64,000 nucleotides of DNA from assembly GCA_034770075.1 (NCBI GenBank), contig CM068383.1:44721222-44785221 (forward strand), given 5' to 3'. Under the pieces are notes generated by a model. It ran no database searches, was not told the DNA's origin, and saw only the letters and a list, made by a program, of their open reading frames with translations. A program made the translations under genes and the position numbers. This DNA is from Aralia elata. Its lineage: Eukaryota; Streptophyta; Magnoliopsida; Apiales; Araliaceae. Shown here one piece after another: positions 10,445 to 21,625 of this stretch (positions are counted from its first letter, which is position 1; each line of letters begins with the position of its first letter).

Positions 10445-12557
10445 TGTCGACGCCGGGTTTTCGCTTCGTGGGTCTTTTTTGTCTTTTCCAATTTTTAGCC
10501 TTTTGATTAAATGATTTTTTGGAAAAGATCAGCATTAATGTCGACGGGGTTTTGAAAGATCGTTTTTTATGATGAGCCAATTAACCAGAGTCGCCAGTTG
10601 GTATATTTGAAATGGATGTACCAACTCATCCGAGTTTTCGTTTTTTATAAATCGCTGGCTCATATGTGACTCCGAATTAATTGGTCTGCGAATCGAGATT
10701 CATAGAGTTCGGGGGCTTGCTTAAGTGAGGGGAAGGTGTTAGGCACCCCTCGACTTCCGTGAAATACGGTTACCGCAATCTTGATGCTGTCCTATCTTTT
10801 AATTCATGAAATGTGTATATGTGCAGGCGTGTGTGTGTGTGTGCTTATGTGAATGTTGTGGTGAGTTTGTATGAAAGAATCATTTGAATTTTTGGGAAAG
10901 TCGTGCTTTAATTTGGGAATGTTTCAGAACGTCGTTTCTATTAATACGAGAAAGTTCCCTCTATTCATGCGAAAGGTTTGATTTTTACTTATCAAAACTA
11001 TGAGGTCTTTATTAGGCGTCGTCTTGATAAAACGTGAGTTTTTTCTTAAACCTTAACCAAAATAGGAATCGAGATTTATACATTGCTTTCATAAATGATG
11101 GGCAATTTCTATGATCTCTTTCGCCCTATACATCAAGGTTTAATAAAACGTTTAATTTCTTTTATAAAACCCATTTTTTGTCACATTTGAAAATAACTTC
11201 TTTTTAGCTTTCTCGTAGAATAGGAATCAACCTTCATTAGCATCCCCAATTTTTAGCCTTGTGATGCTAATATCCTACTTTGATTGATTTTAGAAAAATC
11301 TTTATCATTTAATCTTTTGGAATCATTTTTGGTGTCACGAAATCTAATCAAGCATAAACACGCGTCGGGGCTATTCACGGGCATGTAAGCCATCAAAATA
11401 TCCCCGAACGCCAACAATCACATATTTCACTACTACGGGCCTTAAACCCGATTCTCGCCTTGGCGTCGTTTTAAGGCCCGACGATTACATGTTACAAAAC
11501 GAGCACCTTGAATCTATTACATACATCAAAACGTCCATCATCGGATTTGAACCACGGGGTCGCGTTCTTAGGCTCACACGAGATTACAACATACCCACGA
11601 AATGAATGCTACATAACTAACCAACCCGGATTTATCTAATACACCATGATATCCGAAAATGACAATCTAAATAAATTACACCCAATAAATTATCACAAAC
11701 AAGCTAGAAATTTCATGAATTGGATATCCTCGGGTTATTAGGAAGAATTTTGTTCCGATGGAACCCTCACCAATAATCCCTAATCCATGATTGTTCAACA
11801 AGATCCATGAAAGTTATATCTAATTTACCCAATCAATATGACATGAATTACTAGAACAAATAGAAATTTTCACCTTGCAATTGATCTCAAATGGGTGTGA
11901 ACTTGTGTATTTGAATAGGATGAAAAGTGTATTTGATACAATCAAAATCAAAAGAATTAAATTCTCTCTTCTTTCTCTCTTTTCTTCCTATTTGATTGCA
12001 ATTTTTTGCTCTTTTTTCTCTCTATTTTCGTGCTTCTTCTTGTTGCTGGAATTCTTCTCCTTCCAAAACCTTCAACTCCTTCCACCCCTGTATGCTGAGC
12101 GAAAATGAGCTGAAATAGGCTGGCCAGAGCCAGCAGCAGATTGATCTGTGGCTGGACGCAGATCAATCTGCGGCTGGCTGGCCGCCTACCTTCCACTCAC
12201 CCAGATTTCGAGTTCCGTATTTTCAAAAGGCGCACTATTTGGCCGCAGATCAATCCGTGGCTGGACGGTTTGACTTTCTCGTTTTTCGTGCCACGCCTCG
12301 ATTTTCATGCCGTAACGTCAGTTTTCGCTGACAGGCTCGTATTCGGCAGTCCGGGAAATTCCGGGAGACGTGCCACCTCATTCGGGGACGTCTGCTCTGG
12401 ATGGCCTTATTGTCACGTCAGCTTTGGCCGCCAAACATTGCGGTGGTGTCGGGCGCTCGCACTTGTGCCCCCCCTTCGCTCCCGCAAGCCGGTTCAATTG
12501 CCGATTTTGCCCTCCTGTCATGGTTAGTACAAGGAACGCAAAATTTGGGTGTCTACA
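10445..12557 (-). repeat. 3' LTR of element A (2113 bp)
   Basis: It matches 39658-41745 over its full length. It contains an extra block of near-palindromes at 12122-12180 absent from the other copy, which accounts for most of the length difference. A PBS-like core (TGGCGACTCTGG, minus strand) lies inside U5 at 10585-10596. The ORFs near 11875-12196 and 12141-12638 are LTR sequence, not genes. Confidence 0.92.
12122..12265 (-). repeat. Near-palindrome cluster in the 3' LTR of A
   Basis: Three units have arms of the form CCGCAGAT / ATCTGCGG around a TG or CA centre, some with substitutions (GCAGATCAATCTGCGG near 12160; CCGCAGATCAATCCGTGG near 12243). The sister LTR has only one such unit (near 41421-41444). 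Similar units recur at 14168-14211 and in the LTRs of B. Confidence 0.8.
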
Positions 12558-12570
12558 GCTGCCCCTCTTT
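12558..12570 (-). other. Polypurine tract of element A
   Basis: The minus strand reads AAAGAGGGGCAGC immediately before the LTR start TGTAGACACCC. The same tract precedes the 3' LTR of B at 28145. Confidence 0.85.
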
Positions 12571-12732
12571 ATCATGTTCATGCAATGTTTAATGAAATGA
12601 ACAGGATAAAGAATAGACACTCGATGCATGAATGACAATGTATAAGGATGACAATGGATACGTGATGCAACACATATGATTTATGATGCAACGTAAGATG
12701 CCATTGATGCAAAACATTCAAAAAAAGGGTGT

Positions 12733-14010
12733 CGAGGTTGATGATCGTCTCGTCGGGGCCAGTTATCGTCACCGGTCACCCATCTCGTAACCCCCGGTTA
12801 TCGTCGCCGGTTGGTTACCTTGTCGGAGCCGGTTTTCGTCGCCGGACATCCATCTCGTAATCGCCGGTTATCGTCGCCGGACGATTATCTTGTCGGGGCC
12901 GGGTATCGTCGCCGGTCACCCATCTCGTAACCCCCGGTTATCGTCGTCGGTTGGTTATCTCGTAGGAGCCGGTTTTCGTCGCCGGACATCCATCTCGTAA
13001 TCGCCGGTTATCGTCGCCGGTCGATTGTCTTGTCGGAGCCGGTTTTCGTCGCCAGACATCCATCTCGTAATCGCCGGTTATCGTCGCCGGTCGATTGTCT
13101 TGTCGGGGCCAGGTATCGTCGCCGGTCACCCATCTCGTAACCCCCGGTTATCGTCGCCGGTTGGTTATCTTGTCGGAGCCGGTTTTCGTCGCCGGACATC
13201 CATCTCGTAATCGCCGGTTATCGTCGCCGGTCGATTGTCTTGTCGGAGCCGATTTTCGTCGCCGGACATCCATCTTGTAATCGCCGGTTATCGTCGCCGG
13301 TCGATTGTCTTGTCGGGGCCAGGTATCGTCGCCGGTCACCCATCTCGTAACCCCCGGTTATCGTCGCCGGTTGGTTATCTTGTCGGAGCCGGTTTTCGTC
13401 GCCGGACATCCATCTCGTAATCGCCGGTTATCGTCGCCGGACGATTGTCTTGTCGGGGCCAGGTATCGTCGCCGGTCACCCATCTCGTAACCCCCGGTTA
13501 TCGTCGCCGGTTGGTTATCTTGTCGGAGCCGGTTTTCGTCGCCGGACATCCATCTCGTAATCGCCGGTTATCGTCGCCGGTCGATTGTCTTGTCGGAGCC
13601 GGTTTTCGTCGCCGGACATCCATCTCGTAATCGCCGGTTATCGTCGCCGGTCGATTGTCTTGTCGGGGCCGGGTATCGTCGCCGGTCACCCATCTCGTAA
13701 CCCCCGGTTATCGTCGCCGGTTGGTTATCTTGTCGAAGCCGGTTTTTGTCGCTGGACATCCATCTCGTAATCTCCGGTTATCGTCGCCGGACGATTGTCT
13801 TGTCGGAGCCGGTTTTCGTCGCCGGACATCCATCTCGTAATCGCCGGTTATCGTCGCCGGTCGATTGTCTTGTCGGGGCCGGGTATCGTCGCCGGTCACC
13901 CATCTCGTAATCGCCGGTTATCGTCGCCGGTCGATTGTCTTGTCGGGGCCGGGTATCGTCGCCGGTCACCCATCTCGTAACCCCCGATTATCGTCGCCGG
14001 TTGGTTATCT
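12733..14010 (-). repeat. 70-bp tandem array in the 3' region of element A (~18 units)
   Basis: The units are 70 bp, built around CGCCGGTTATCGTCGCCGG and CCATCTCGTAA. Two variants alternate: one with GTCGGAGCCGGTTTTCG and ACATCC, the other with GTCGGGGCC and GGTATCG plus TCACCC. This gives 140- and 210-bp higher-order periods. The array ends at TTGGTTATCTT near 14010. Overlapping 61-63-codon ORFs on both strands are repeat artefacts. The same array, in inverted orientation, lies at the equivalent place in element B. A satellite-like array next to the 3' LTR recalls Retand-type elements. Confidence 0.92.
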
Positions 14011-14846
14011 TCGATTGCAGGCCTTGTATCCGGTCACTTGGTCGAAACGAGAAGCCGTGCTCGACACCTGATTCATCAAAATCTCGTATTTTATCATCAC
14101 ACTCTGAGTCCAATAGGCTTTAGAATCGATTCATCTTGCAATGGACCAATGGGGGAGCACTGGGCCCAACCGCAGATGGATCTGCGGCCAGCCGCAGATT
14201 GATCTGCGGCTAAGATCGGGATTCATAAGCGGCTCGCCGCTTCCAGATCTGTCACTTTCAACTTCGTACCCCACATAGATTCCTGCGATTTTGCTCGTTT
14301 GCAAGGACCTTTTGTCGAGTTTCCCAACTTTTCTGCAAAAACCGCTCCGGTAGGATCGTTCTACGCGCTACCGGTAACACTTTGACCGTTCACTTTTCAA
14401 TTTCGTCAATATTTTGCTATACATTTGGCTATTTACATGCTATAGATAGAGGATGTATGCTTTACAATGCTATATTACGTATGATCATATATACATGCTA
14501 TGTATCAACTGTGTGAGTCCTATTTTATGCTCATGATGCGGTCCCACATGCTGTTATTCCTTTTCTGCAAGAAAATCATGCATTACATGCTGTAATTACA
14601 CTTATGAATGCAATTTTGATCTGTTTGAGGCTTGGATTGATGGAAAACATGTTTGGCTTATGCCTGGGATGTCCATTTTACAAACGGAACTCTGCCGATT
14701 TTTTTTTTTTTTTTTTGTTTTTTTTTGCGCATACCATAAACATGCATCACGTTGCATTAATTATATGATGAGGGTAGGAATTTAGAATATTCGTGACATA
14801 ATTCAAAAGGGAACTTACCTTCCTCCTTGCTTGTTCTGTTCCAGCT
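14011..14846. other. Non-coding segment between the 70-bp array and antisense ORF 1
   Basis: It contains two near-palindromes at 14168-14211, an AAGCGG-CTCG-CCGCTT hairpin at 14227-14242 and a poly-T run near 14699-14728. No credible gene is seen. By position it would be the promoter region of the plus-strand ORF that starts at 14847; no clear TATA box was identified. Confidence 0.6.
14168..14242 (+). repeat. Three adjacent hairpin-forming palindromes
   Basis: CCGCAGAT-GG-ATCTGCGG (14170-14187), arms AGCCGCAGAT / ATCTGCGGCT with a TG centre (14190-14211), and AAGCGG / CCGCTT around CTCG (14227-14242) follow each other. They match the LTR palindromes of A and B but lie outside the LTR. Confidence 0.8.
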
Positions 14847-16812
14847 ATGGATCCCGATGCTCATAGTAGCTCTTCCGTGTCACGGACCTCGGGTGTTCGC
14901 CGTCGTAGGCATGCACCTGCCCCTGTTCCTCCTCGGACCCGTCAGGCTCGCCGCTTGGCGGAGGCTGTCATTCGTCCCGATCATCCGAACGTTGAGGAGG
15001 TTGTTCCTCTGGAGGTCGCGGCAGAGGGGCCATCCTCCAGCACACCGGCTCCATCTACTCATCAGGCTTCTTCTAGCGCCCCTGTGCAGATACCCGATCT
15101 TTTGGGTCGGGATCTCAGTCGTCACCCCTCAGCATCTCTCGTGGCTAACGAGGTATATTCAGTTCTATTCTGCTTTTATTCTCCATTTCTCAATTCTCCT
15201 TTTATCCGGACTGGCCCATTGGTGATTGTCCCAGGTGCCCGAGTTTACTCAGCCGAGGGGCAACTGGTTCAACATCTACTCTCTCTACACGGCTCTGCAC
15301 AGCGACTACCGGGAGATGGTGGATTCTTGGGGCTTCCGTCACTTCTTCACTATCATCCCCCGGTAGTGCCCCTGGGGTTACATGAGGGCTTTGTCCGAGA
15401 GATGGTTTCACCAGACCCAGTCCCTTCACCTTCTGGACTGTGAGGTTGTGTTGACCCCCTGGGACTGGAGGTACATTACGGGCATAGAGTTTACCGGGTC
15501 CCGCGTTCCTCTTGATCTCGACATTACTCCTGCGGAGGTCCGGGCTTTATTGGGCTTCGCTGCTGAGGACCGGGTCTTTAAGGCCCGTAGTATTCGGTCT
15601 GGTGCCTTGGCTGTTGACGCTGTCGGGGGTCTCTACGCGCTGCCCATTCCAGCGGATCAGGGTACTCAGGACATTCTGCTCCGACGCCTGTTCCTGACCA
15701 TCATGAGGGGTTGTTTCCTAGGGAACAACTCCTCCACCATTCATTTTAGCGTCGTGGGAGCGGTCAGAGACGTGGATCGCATCAGTGACTATGACTGGGG
15801 GTCATTCACCTTTGCCTATTTCCTCCACAGTATGCGTCTACGCTCGGAGGGCCAGACAGATGCTTGGCTCGGATTTTATCACTTCCTGCTGGTGAGGTTT
15901 CTCTTTCCCTCTTCTTATTGGACTTTCCTTCATTTATTTCCCCTTTTCTGCATTTATAGGTTACTCATGCTTTTCACTGTTTCTGTTCGCAGTTCTGGGC
16001 CTACGAGCGTCTCCCATGTCTGAGGCCTGTCACCACTCTTGGCTTGGATACCTATCCCCGGGGTCGACGATGGCATCATAGCACCCTGGAGGAGGTCCCG
16101 GTATCTGGCAGTTTTGCACACTGCCGCATCCAGCTGGAGCTGATCACGGCTGCAAGGGTCGTCTGGAGGCCTTATCTTTCTGAGCATCTGGATGTGGGGT
16201 TTATAGATGGGCATCCTACCGGCCCGGAGTTTGCACTTTCCACCCGTCGCCTCACTTTGCAGAGTGTTGGAGGATGGGTTATGTACTTGGGGGAGCGCGC
16301 CTTCAGATGCGTTACAGGAGAGATCCGCATCCCGCACTCCCTTCCTTTCACTACTTCCTGGCCGCTGGATTCTCAGCCTTCAGTGATCATGCTTGCAGGG
16401 GAGGATGCTTTTGACGGGTCCCAGTACCAGTGATGCCTTCCGTACTTGGTGGGTGCCCCGCACCATCGGTCCTCAGACCCGGGCCACATTCTTCCTCGGG
16501 GATATGGTCCCCGGCTCGGTGATGATGACTGACTAGGCAGCTTGCGTTCGGACTCCCACTCATGCCGAGCAGATCGCCACCCTGACCCGTCAGGTAGACC
16601 AGCTATCTCTATATCTTCGGGTGCTGGGCCGGACTCCAGAGGATGCTTATGCCTACGATCCCGATGGTGCAGGTTATGATGCGGGCCCGAGCTCATCTGA
16701 TGCCACAGCGCAGCCATATATCCCTGACATGAACTTTGGGCCTCCGACCTCGACGACCCCAGGGGATCAGTTCGAGGATCCCGCTTTCATAGACGAGATT
16801 GATTTTATTTAG
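14847..16812 (+). pseudogene. Antisense ORF 1 of element A: plant-mobile-domain-like protein, spliced, decayed
   Basis: Exon 1 is 14847-15152 (102 codons, MDPDAHSSSSV..., Pro/Arg-rich). Intron 15153-15234 (GT...CCCAG) is phase 0. Exon 2 is 15235-15891 (219 codons), followed by phase-0 intron 15892-15992 (GTGAGG...TTCGCAG). Exon 3 starts FWAYERLPCLRP. ERW-x-T-x-LHLL near 15385-15440 and the AYERLPCLRP block are hallmarks of the plant mobile domain (PMD/MAIN-like) family. Defects are TAG at 15364-15366, a frame change near 16430 where an exon-3 TGA occurs, and TAG at 16534-16536. The last part (to the stop at 16812) reads in another frame. It lies antisense to gag-pol. Function is unknown; PMD proteins are linked to transposons and to gene silencing. 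Confidence 0.75.
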
Positions 16813-17025
16813 ACCAGGATAGGATAGGGCTTTTGTACCTGTACCTGTTCAGTTTTATTTTTCATTTTATGCACTATGTACCTGAACTCATTTTCATTTA
16901 TGCACAGTCTTTTTCTTTTATGTCTATGAAATTCATTCATCTTATCATTATTTGTACGATGCATGCTTTTATTTATGGATAGAAAATGACCCCTGTACAG
17001 TCTTTTTTATACTATTTTTCCACAG

Positions 17026-17145
17026 ATGTCGTCCTCAGATGTCGTGGTACGTTTGGATTTCATTCCTTCCACAGGGTTGGTTGGCAGTCTCCTCCGCTGG
17101 TTGGACAGTTTATTGCCGGCCGACAGGGTCATCGCAGATGGTCTT
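17026..17145 (+). CDS. Antisense ORF 2 of element A, first 40 codons (interrupted by element B)
   Basis: The ATG at 17026 begins MSSSDVVVRLDF and stays in phase to 17145, where the TSD GTCTT and element B begin. The frame resumes at 30142 without loss (40 codons here, 481 there, then a stop). A T-rich stretch ending in CCACAG lies just before the ATG, so an upstream exon is possible. The tail of antisense ORF 1 lies about 210 bp upstream. Confidence 0.7.
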
Positions 17146-17434
17146 TGTAGACACCCAATTTTTGCTTTTCCTATACTAACCTTGGCAGGAGGGGCAAAAT
17201 CATCAATTAACCCAACCTACGAGACGGAAGGTGGACATAAGTGCGAACGCTCAAAACCACCACGATGACTTATAATCAAGGTTGACACGACGACGGGCGA
17301 AGCAAGCACCCATGAATGATGTGGCACTTTTCCCAGCGGTTCCCGGACTGCAAAATGCAAGCCTTTCAGCAGAAACCGATGATCTGACACGAGAATCGAG
17401 GTGCGGTCCAAAAAATGAGAAAATCAGCCCACCC

Positions 17435-17568
17435 AGCCGCGGATTGATCTGCGGCCAAACGATTAAAATAATGGTAGTGCGCGAGATGGCTGAAGTGCGC
17501 GGCGGGCGCGGGGAAACCGAGGCCAGCCGCAGATTGATCTGCGGCCAGCCGCAGATCAATCTGCGGCT
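17435..17568 (+). repeat. Near-palindromes upstream of the LTR B TATA box
   Basis: Units lie at 17435-17456, 17525-17546 and 17547-17568, each with arms AGCCGCAGAT / ATCTGCGGC(C/T), the first with GG for AG. The centres are TG, TG and CA. The last two abut directly. The equivalent place in the 3' LTR (28524-28545) has one unit. Confidence 0.88.
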
Positions 17569-17715
17569 GCCTATGGCAGCCCCTTATCAGGCCATCAGCA
17601 TACAGAAACAGCAGGGATTCAGTGGCGGCAGCAGCTCGGGAAGAACAGCAAAATCAGCAACAATTAAGAGAGAAAAGAGAGAAAATAGTGAGGAATTGTA
17701 TCCATTTTGTGAGAC

Positions 17716-17722
17716 TATATAT
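17716..17722 (+). promoter_or_regulatory. TATA-like box of LTR B
   Basis: TATATAT follows GTGAGAC, about 150 bp downstream of the palindromes. The same sequence is at 28693 in the 3' LTR. It is assigned by sequence only. Confidence 0.45.
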
Positions 17723-19160
17723 CATATATTTCTACTCTATTCAATACACAAATTCACATATATTGTGTGGATTATTTGCAAAGTGAAAAATCCTTTGTTT
17801 TAGCATTTTGTTTTACCATTTTTGTTGAAGCTTTTTGTCATCCAAATTATATTAAATGTAGTTGTTCTTGTATATTGTTGTGAATCCATGGATTGAGGGC
17901 TATTAGTGAGGGTTCCAAATGGAACGAAATTCCTCCTAATGGCCCGATGATATCCATTTGGTGAATTTTTAGCTCGTTGTAATGATGTATTGTGCATAGA
18001 TTGTTTAGATTGCTATTTTTAGGATCTTGTGGGTGTGTAGCGATTTTGGATGTGAGCCTAGGAGCGCGACCCCGTGGTCCAAATCCGATGATGGACATCT
18101 ATTGATATATGTAATAAATTCGATGTATCTTTCATTGTAAATATGTAATCGTCAGGCCTTAAAACGACGCCAAGGCGAGAATCGTCTTTAAGGCCTCGAA
18201 ATAGTGAAACTTGTGATCGTAGGCGTTTGGGGTTATTTTGATGGCTTACATGCCCATGAATAGCCCCAACGCATTTTAATGCTTGATTTAATTTATGAGA
18301 CGAAATTGATTTCAAAGCTAAACGATAAGATTTTCGTAAAATCAATCGAACTAGGTTATTAGAATCACGAGGTTAATAAATGGGAAGTGCTAACGAATGT
18401 CGATTTCTATTTCAACGAGAAAGCTAAAGAAAATCGTTTTCAAACATCACAAGAAATGGTTTTGTGAAATAAATGACGTTTTATTAAACCGTTGTGCATA
18501 GGGTTAAAGAGATTCTAGAAGTTGCCCATCATGGTATTTACGAAAGCAACATATAGATCTCGATTCCTATTTTGACGAAGGTTTAGAAAACTCTTGTTTT
18601 TGCCAAAACGACACCTAATGAAAATCTCATAGTTTTGATAAAATCAAACCTTTCTCATAAAGCTTTCTCGTATAAGCCGAAGGACATTCTAAAGCACTCC
18701 CAAAGCACGATTTTCCCTAAAAAATCCAAATGATTCTTTCATACAAACTCACCACAACATTCACATAGGCACACACACACACACGCGCATACACACACAT
18801 TTCATGAATTAAAGGATAGGAAAGCATCGAGATTGCGGTAACCGTGTTTCACGGAAGTCGGGGGGTGCCTAACACCTTCCCCTCGCTTAAGCAAGACCCC
18901 GAACTCTATGAATCTCGGTTTGCAGACCAATTAATTCGGAGTCACATATGAGCTAGCGATTTATAAAAAAACGAAAATTCGGATGAGTTGGTACATCATT
19001 TCAAATATACCAACTGGCGACTCTGGTTAATTGGCTCATCATAAAAAATGATCTTTCAAAAATCCCGTCGACATTAATGCCGATCTTTTCCCAAAAATCA
19101 TTAAATCAAAAGGATAAAATCGGAAAAGACATTAACGACGAGAAACCCGGCGTCGACAGC

Positions 19161-19179
19161 TGGTGACTCTGCTGGGGAC
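19161..19179 (+). other. Primer-binding site of element B
   Basis: TGGTGACTCTGCTGGGGAC starts two bases after the LTR. Element A has TGGCAACTCTGCTGGGGAC at the same place. This fits the arginine-tRNA-type PBS described for Ogre-like elements, but the tRNA assignment is from memory. Confidence 0.8.
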
Positions 19180-19381
19180 ATTAGAGGGCTTAAGCCGCGT
19201 TCAAATCTTGATGCTATCCTATCCTTTAAAAAAATTCATGAATATGTGTGTGCATGCGATATTTTGATCATTTTTACTTTTGTTGTGTGAATGTGTGTTT
19301 TGTCCAATAAGTGAATGATTAAATGGGATTGCTTTAATTTAAAGTAAAATCATTTGCATACGGTGAGGACGATGAATGTGA

Positions 19382-19567
19382 ATGTATGTTGAGAGAGTAC
19401 CTCCTCCTGAGGCGAACCTGTCGGTTGCTTATTACTGGACTCGAAGGGGCTGCTCCCCGGAGATGGCTCAGGAAACGCACCACCCAAATCCGCTCCAATC
19501 GAAAGGATTCAGACGAGTAGATTGCGAAGATTTGGGGACCTTCATGCCGAAAAGCCCGCGAGAGTAA
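19382..19567 (+). CDS. Small conserved leader ORF of element B (61 codons)
   Basis: The ORF starts MYVERVPPPEANLSVAYYW and ends in PKSPRE. Element A has the same ORF in its leader (59 codons, minus strand 39441 to 39262), with only a few substitutions before the C-termini diverge. It lies between the PBS and the gag position. I recognise no domain. It may be a leader peptide, or the conservation may act on the RNA (for example packaging). The surrounding leader 19180-19590 is also highly similar to that of A. Confidence 0.5.
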   Translation: MYVERVPPPEANLSVAYYWTRRGCSPEMAQETHHPNPLQSKGFRRVDCEDLGTFMPKSPRE

Positions 19568-20227
19568 CCCTAGGGTAGGTCAGCCTCTGATAAACCTAAC
19601 GAAAGGGAAGCTTCTTCATGCCCTTTTATCATTCAGTCGAATAAATAAATGTCATATAAATGGCATATAACTGTAATACCAGCATCATCGTAATAAATAT
19701 GTCCTGTATCATGTGATTACATCACCTGCACATATAAAGAGAATACTGACATGGTTTTGCAGGAAGGCTATTCGTGCCACGTACCAAGGTTTTCTAAAAA
19801 CTTCTAAATACTGTCCTGTCATCAAACACTGACCTTGTTTTGCAGGATAAGATTAAGAGAACTGTGAAAGCGTGGCATAACGATCACAAAGAACCCGGAG
19901 TAGGGGCATATTCAACCACAAAAAAAGGGGGAAAAAGAAAAAGAAAAAGAAGAAAAAGAAAAAGAAATTGCCCATACGACCCAACTAAAAGGCCGTAAAA
20001 TCCATACTCCATTCATCCAAATGACAGAGGCCGATAGCCATGAAATTACAGTTCTGCCACTCCAACAATACGACCGAATACGAGGGATTCATCCTAGGAC
20101 TGAGATTAGCCCTGGGAATGAAAAAAAAATGATAGTAGTTAGAGACTCGAATTGGTCATCCGGCAGGCCATGGGAATATACAGCACCAATGGGCATAAAT
20201 GGGACCTAGCTACGGGACTGCTGAGAT
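19568..20227 (+). other. Leader and spacer of element B without a gene
   Basis: The leader homology with A ends near 19590. A purine-rich low-complexity stretch (GAAAAA repeats) lies at about 19918-19970. The phrase GATCACAAAGAACCCGGAGTAGGGGC-like sequence near 19883 recurs at about 20884, an internal duplication. No credible coding region is visible. Confidence 0.6.
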
Positions 20228-20465
20228 ATCTGGAGGCCGAAGAAGCCCACAGACAAATGAAAGAAGTACATGGCGATGTATGCGGAGCCCATATGAGCAG
20301 AACATTTTTGGCAAAGAAAATCATGTGAACGGGTCACTACTGGCTAACCATGAAAACTGACTGCGATACTCATGTCAGGAAATGCCATCAATGCCAGATC
20401 CATGCTAATGCGATCCATGCACCTCCTAATGAGCTCCATTGCTTGACCTCACCGTGGCCAGTTGG
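20228..20465 (+). pseudogene. Integrase zinc-domain fragment in element B
   Basis: Translation gives EVHGDVCGAHMS, then TGHYWLTMKTDC, then CHQCQ and HAPPNELHCLTSPWP. This matches the HHCC domain of the Tat integrase in element A (residues about 829-893 of its pol ORF). A TGA at about 20326 interrupts it. It lies before, not after, the RT fragment, so the pol order is rearranged. Confidence 0.8.
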
Positions 20466-20629
20466 ACCGTGCAGCAGGTGATATCCCGGAAGGGGTAAAT
20501 CCAGGAGTATGGCAGTGAATCCCGGCCAGTAGAAGATCAATGGGTTTTAAAATTCTGAGTTTTATTTCAAATCCCTGCACGCTCATGTCATTTTGTCATG
20601 TTATCCAAAAGAAGATCATGTGCTGAAAT

Positions 20630-21165
20630 GTTTTATATATATGACAAGCATATTTGTTTTATGTCAGGTACCCCGATTTGAGGCACTCTAGCCTGACAAG
20701 CAATAGGCCAAATTTGAAGGAGGATCACGATGTTGGTTTAGAGCTAGATTTCGATCTGATGGGGATTGAGCAGGACGAGACAGATATCGACAACACGCCT
20801 GACGAGATCGAGGGAGGGGTCGAGGATAAACCCAAACCCGACTTAGACCAAACCATCGCCATCAAACATCAGAACCCCTATCGATCACAAAGAACCCGGA
20901 GTAGGGGCAAATTCGACATTAAAAAATTAAAAAAAAAAAAAAAAAAAAAGGCCGAGTTGTTGAGCCTGTATGGAGATATGTTCGCTTGGTCCCGTGGCGA
21001 CGTGAGTGGATTGTCCACAAACGTTATAGGACATCGACCGCCCATCAAGGGGGGTTCCGACCCATAAGCAAAAGTTGAGAACGTTGAAGCCTGAATGGAG
21101 GATGAAAATAAAGGACGAGATTGTCAAGCGGTTTAAAGTAGGAATCATCACGGTGTCTATTTACC
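20630..21165 (+). pseudogene. RT N-terminal fragment with retained intron 3' end in element B
   Basis: The sequence TTTGTTTTATGTCAG followed by GTACC, near 20650-20672, corresponds to the 3' splice site in front of the RT exon of A. Downstream, ELDFDLMGIEQDETD and VEDKPKPDLDQT match A, followed by an A-rich insertion and then FAWSRGDVSGLSTNV. It stops at about 21065 before the RT catalytic core. Confidence 0.8.
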
Positions 21166-21189
21166 GTGAATGGCTTTCCGACAGAATCC

Positions 21190-21625
21190 CAGTACCACAG
21201 CCTGGAGGAGAAGTGAGGGGCCGCAAAATCTGAACGATGCCCTCAAGGAGGAGATATATGACAAATTCAAGATCAAACATTTTGATTCAGTCATTTACCA
21301 GCCCAAAATGAGTGGGGCAGTGGGGGGTGCAAATAAAACACAAAGACGATCATGGGAAGAATGCCCGCCAATCATCGGGGATGGCCGGATTTATTGTCGC
21401 TCACCCTGTATGCCTATCGAACCTCAGTTCGCACCTTTGGAGGGGCAGCCCCTTACGCATCTCCCGGGCATGCGACAAGAGGGTGCGATCCCGAAAATTC
21501 AAAATAAACGATTTAGTCCTCAAAAGGATCGCGCCCTGCCAAGACGAAGCTATGGGGAATTTCGCTCTAAATTAAAGGGAGCCGTCACGGGAAAAAAAAA
21601 TCAAAAATCAAAAATCAAAAATCAA
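21190..21625 (+). pseudogene. Integrase core and C-terminal fragments in element B
   Basis: KFKIKHFDSVIYQPKMSGAV corresponds to the integrase core just before the catalytic Glu in A. Pieces of the following region appear in shifted frames, and KFKINDLVLKRIAPCQDEA matches the C-terminal part. The rest of RT, both RNase H domains and the DD residues of integrase are missing. It ends in a CAAAAAT-type short repeat at 21596-21632. Confidence 0.78.

Larger units (their letters stand above)
17146..19158 (+). repeat. 5' LTR of element B (2013 bp)
   Basis: It starts TGTAGACACCCAATTTTTGC and ends CCCGGCGTCGACA next to the PBS. It has two adjacent 22-bp palindromic units at 17525-17568, where the 3' LTR has one. 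It also carries a TATA-like box at 17716 and a PBS-like core at 19015-19026. ORFs in it, such as 17282-17803, occur in both LTRs and are not called as genes. Confidence 0.93.

Noticed and set aside
12733..14010. CRISPR-like appearance of the regular 70-bp array
   Set aside because: There are no unique spacers, no cas genes and a plant context. It is a satellite-type array.
12938..14123. Many 61-68-codon ORFs on both strands
   Set aside because: They repeat every 70, 140 or 210 bp and mirror the 70-bp array. They are not genes.
17282..17803. 173-codon ORF inside the LTR of B (and 160 codons at 28281)
   Set aside because: It is present in both LTRs, shows frame changes between copies and has no homology, so it is chance openness in LTR DNA.
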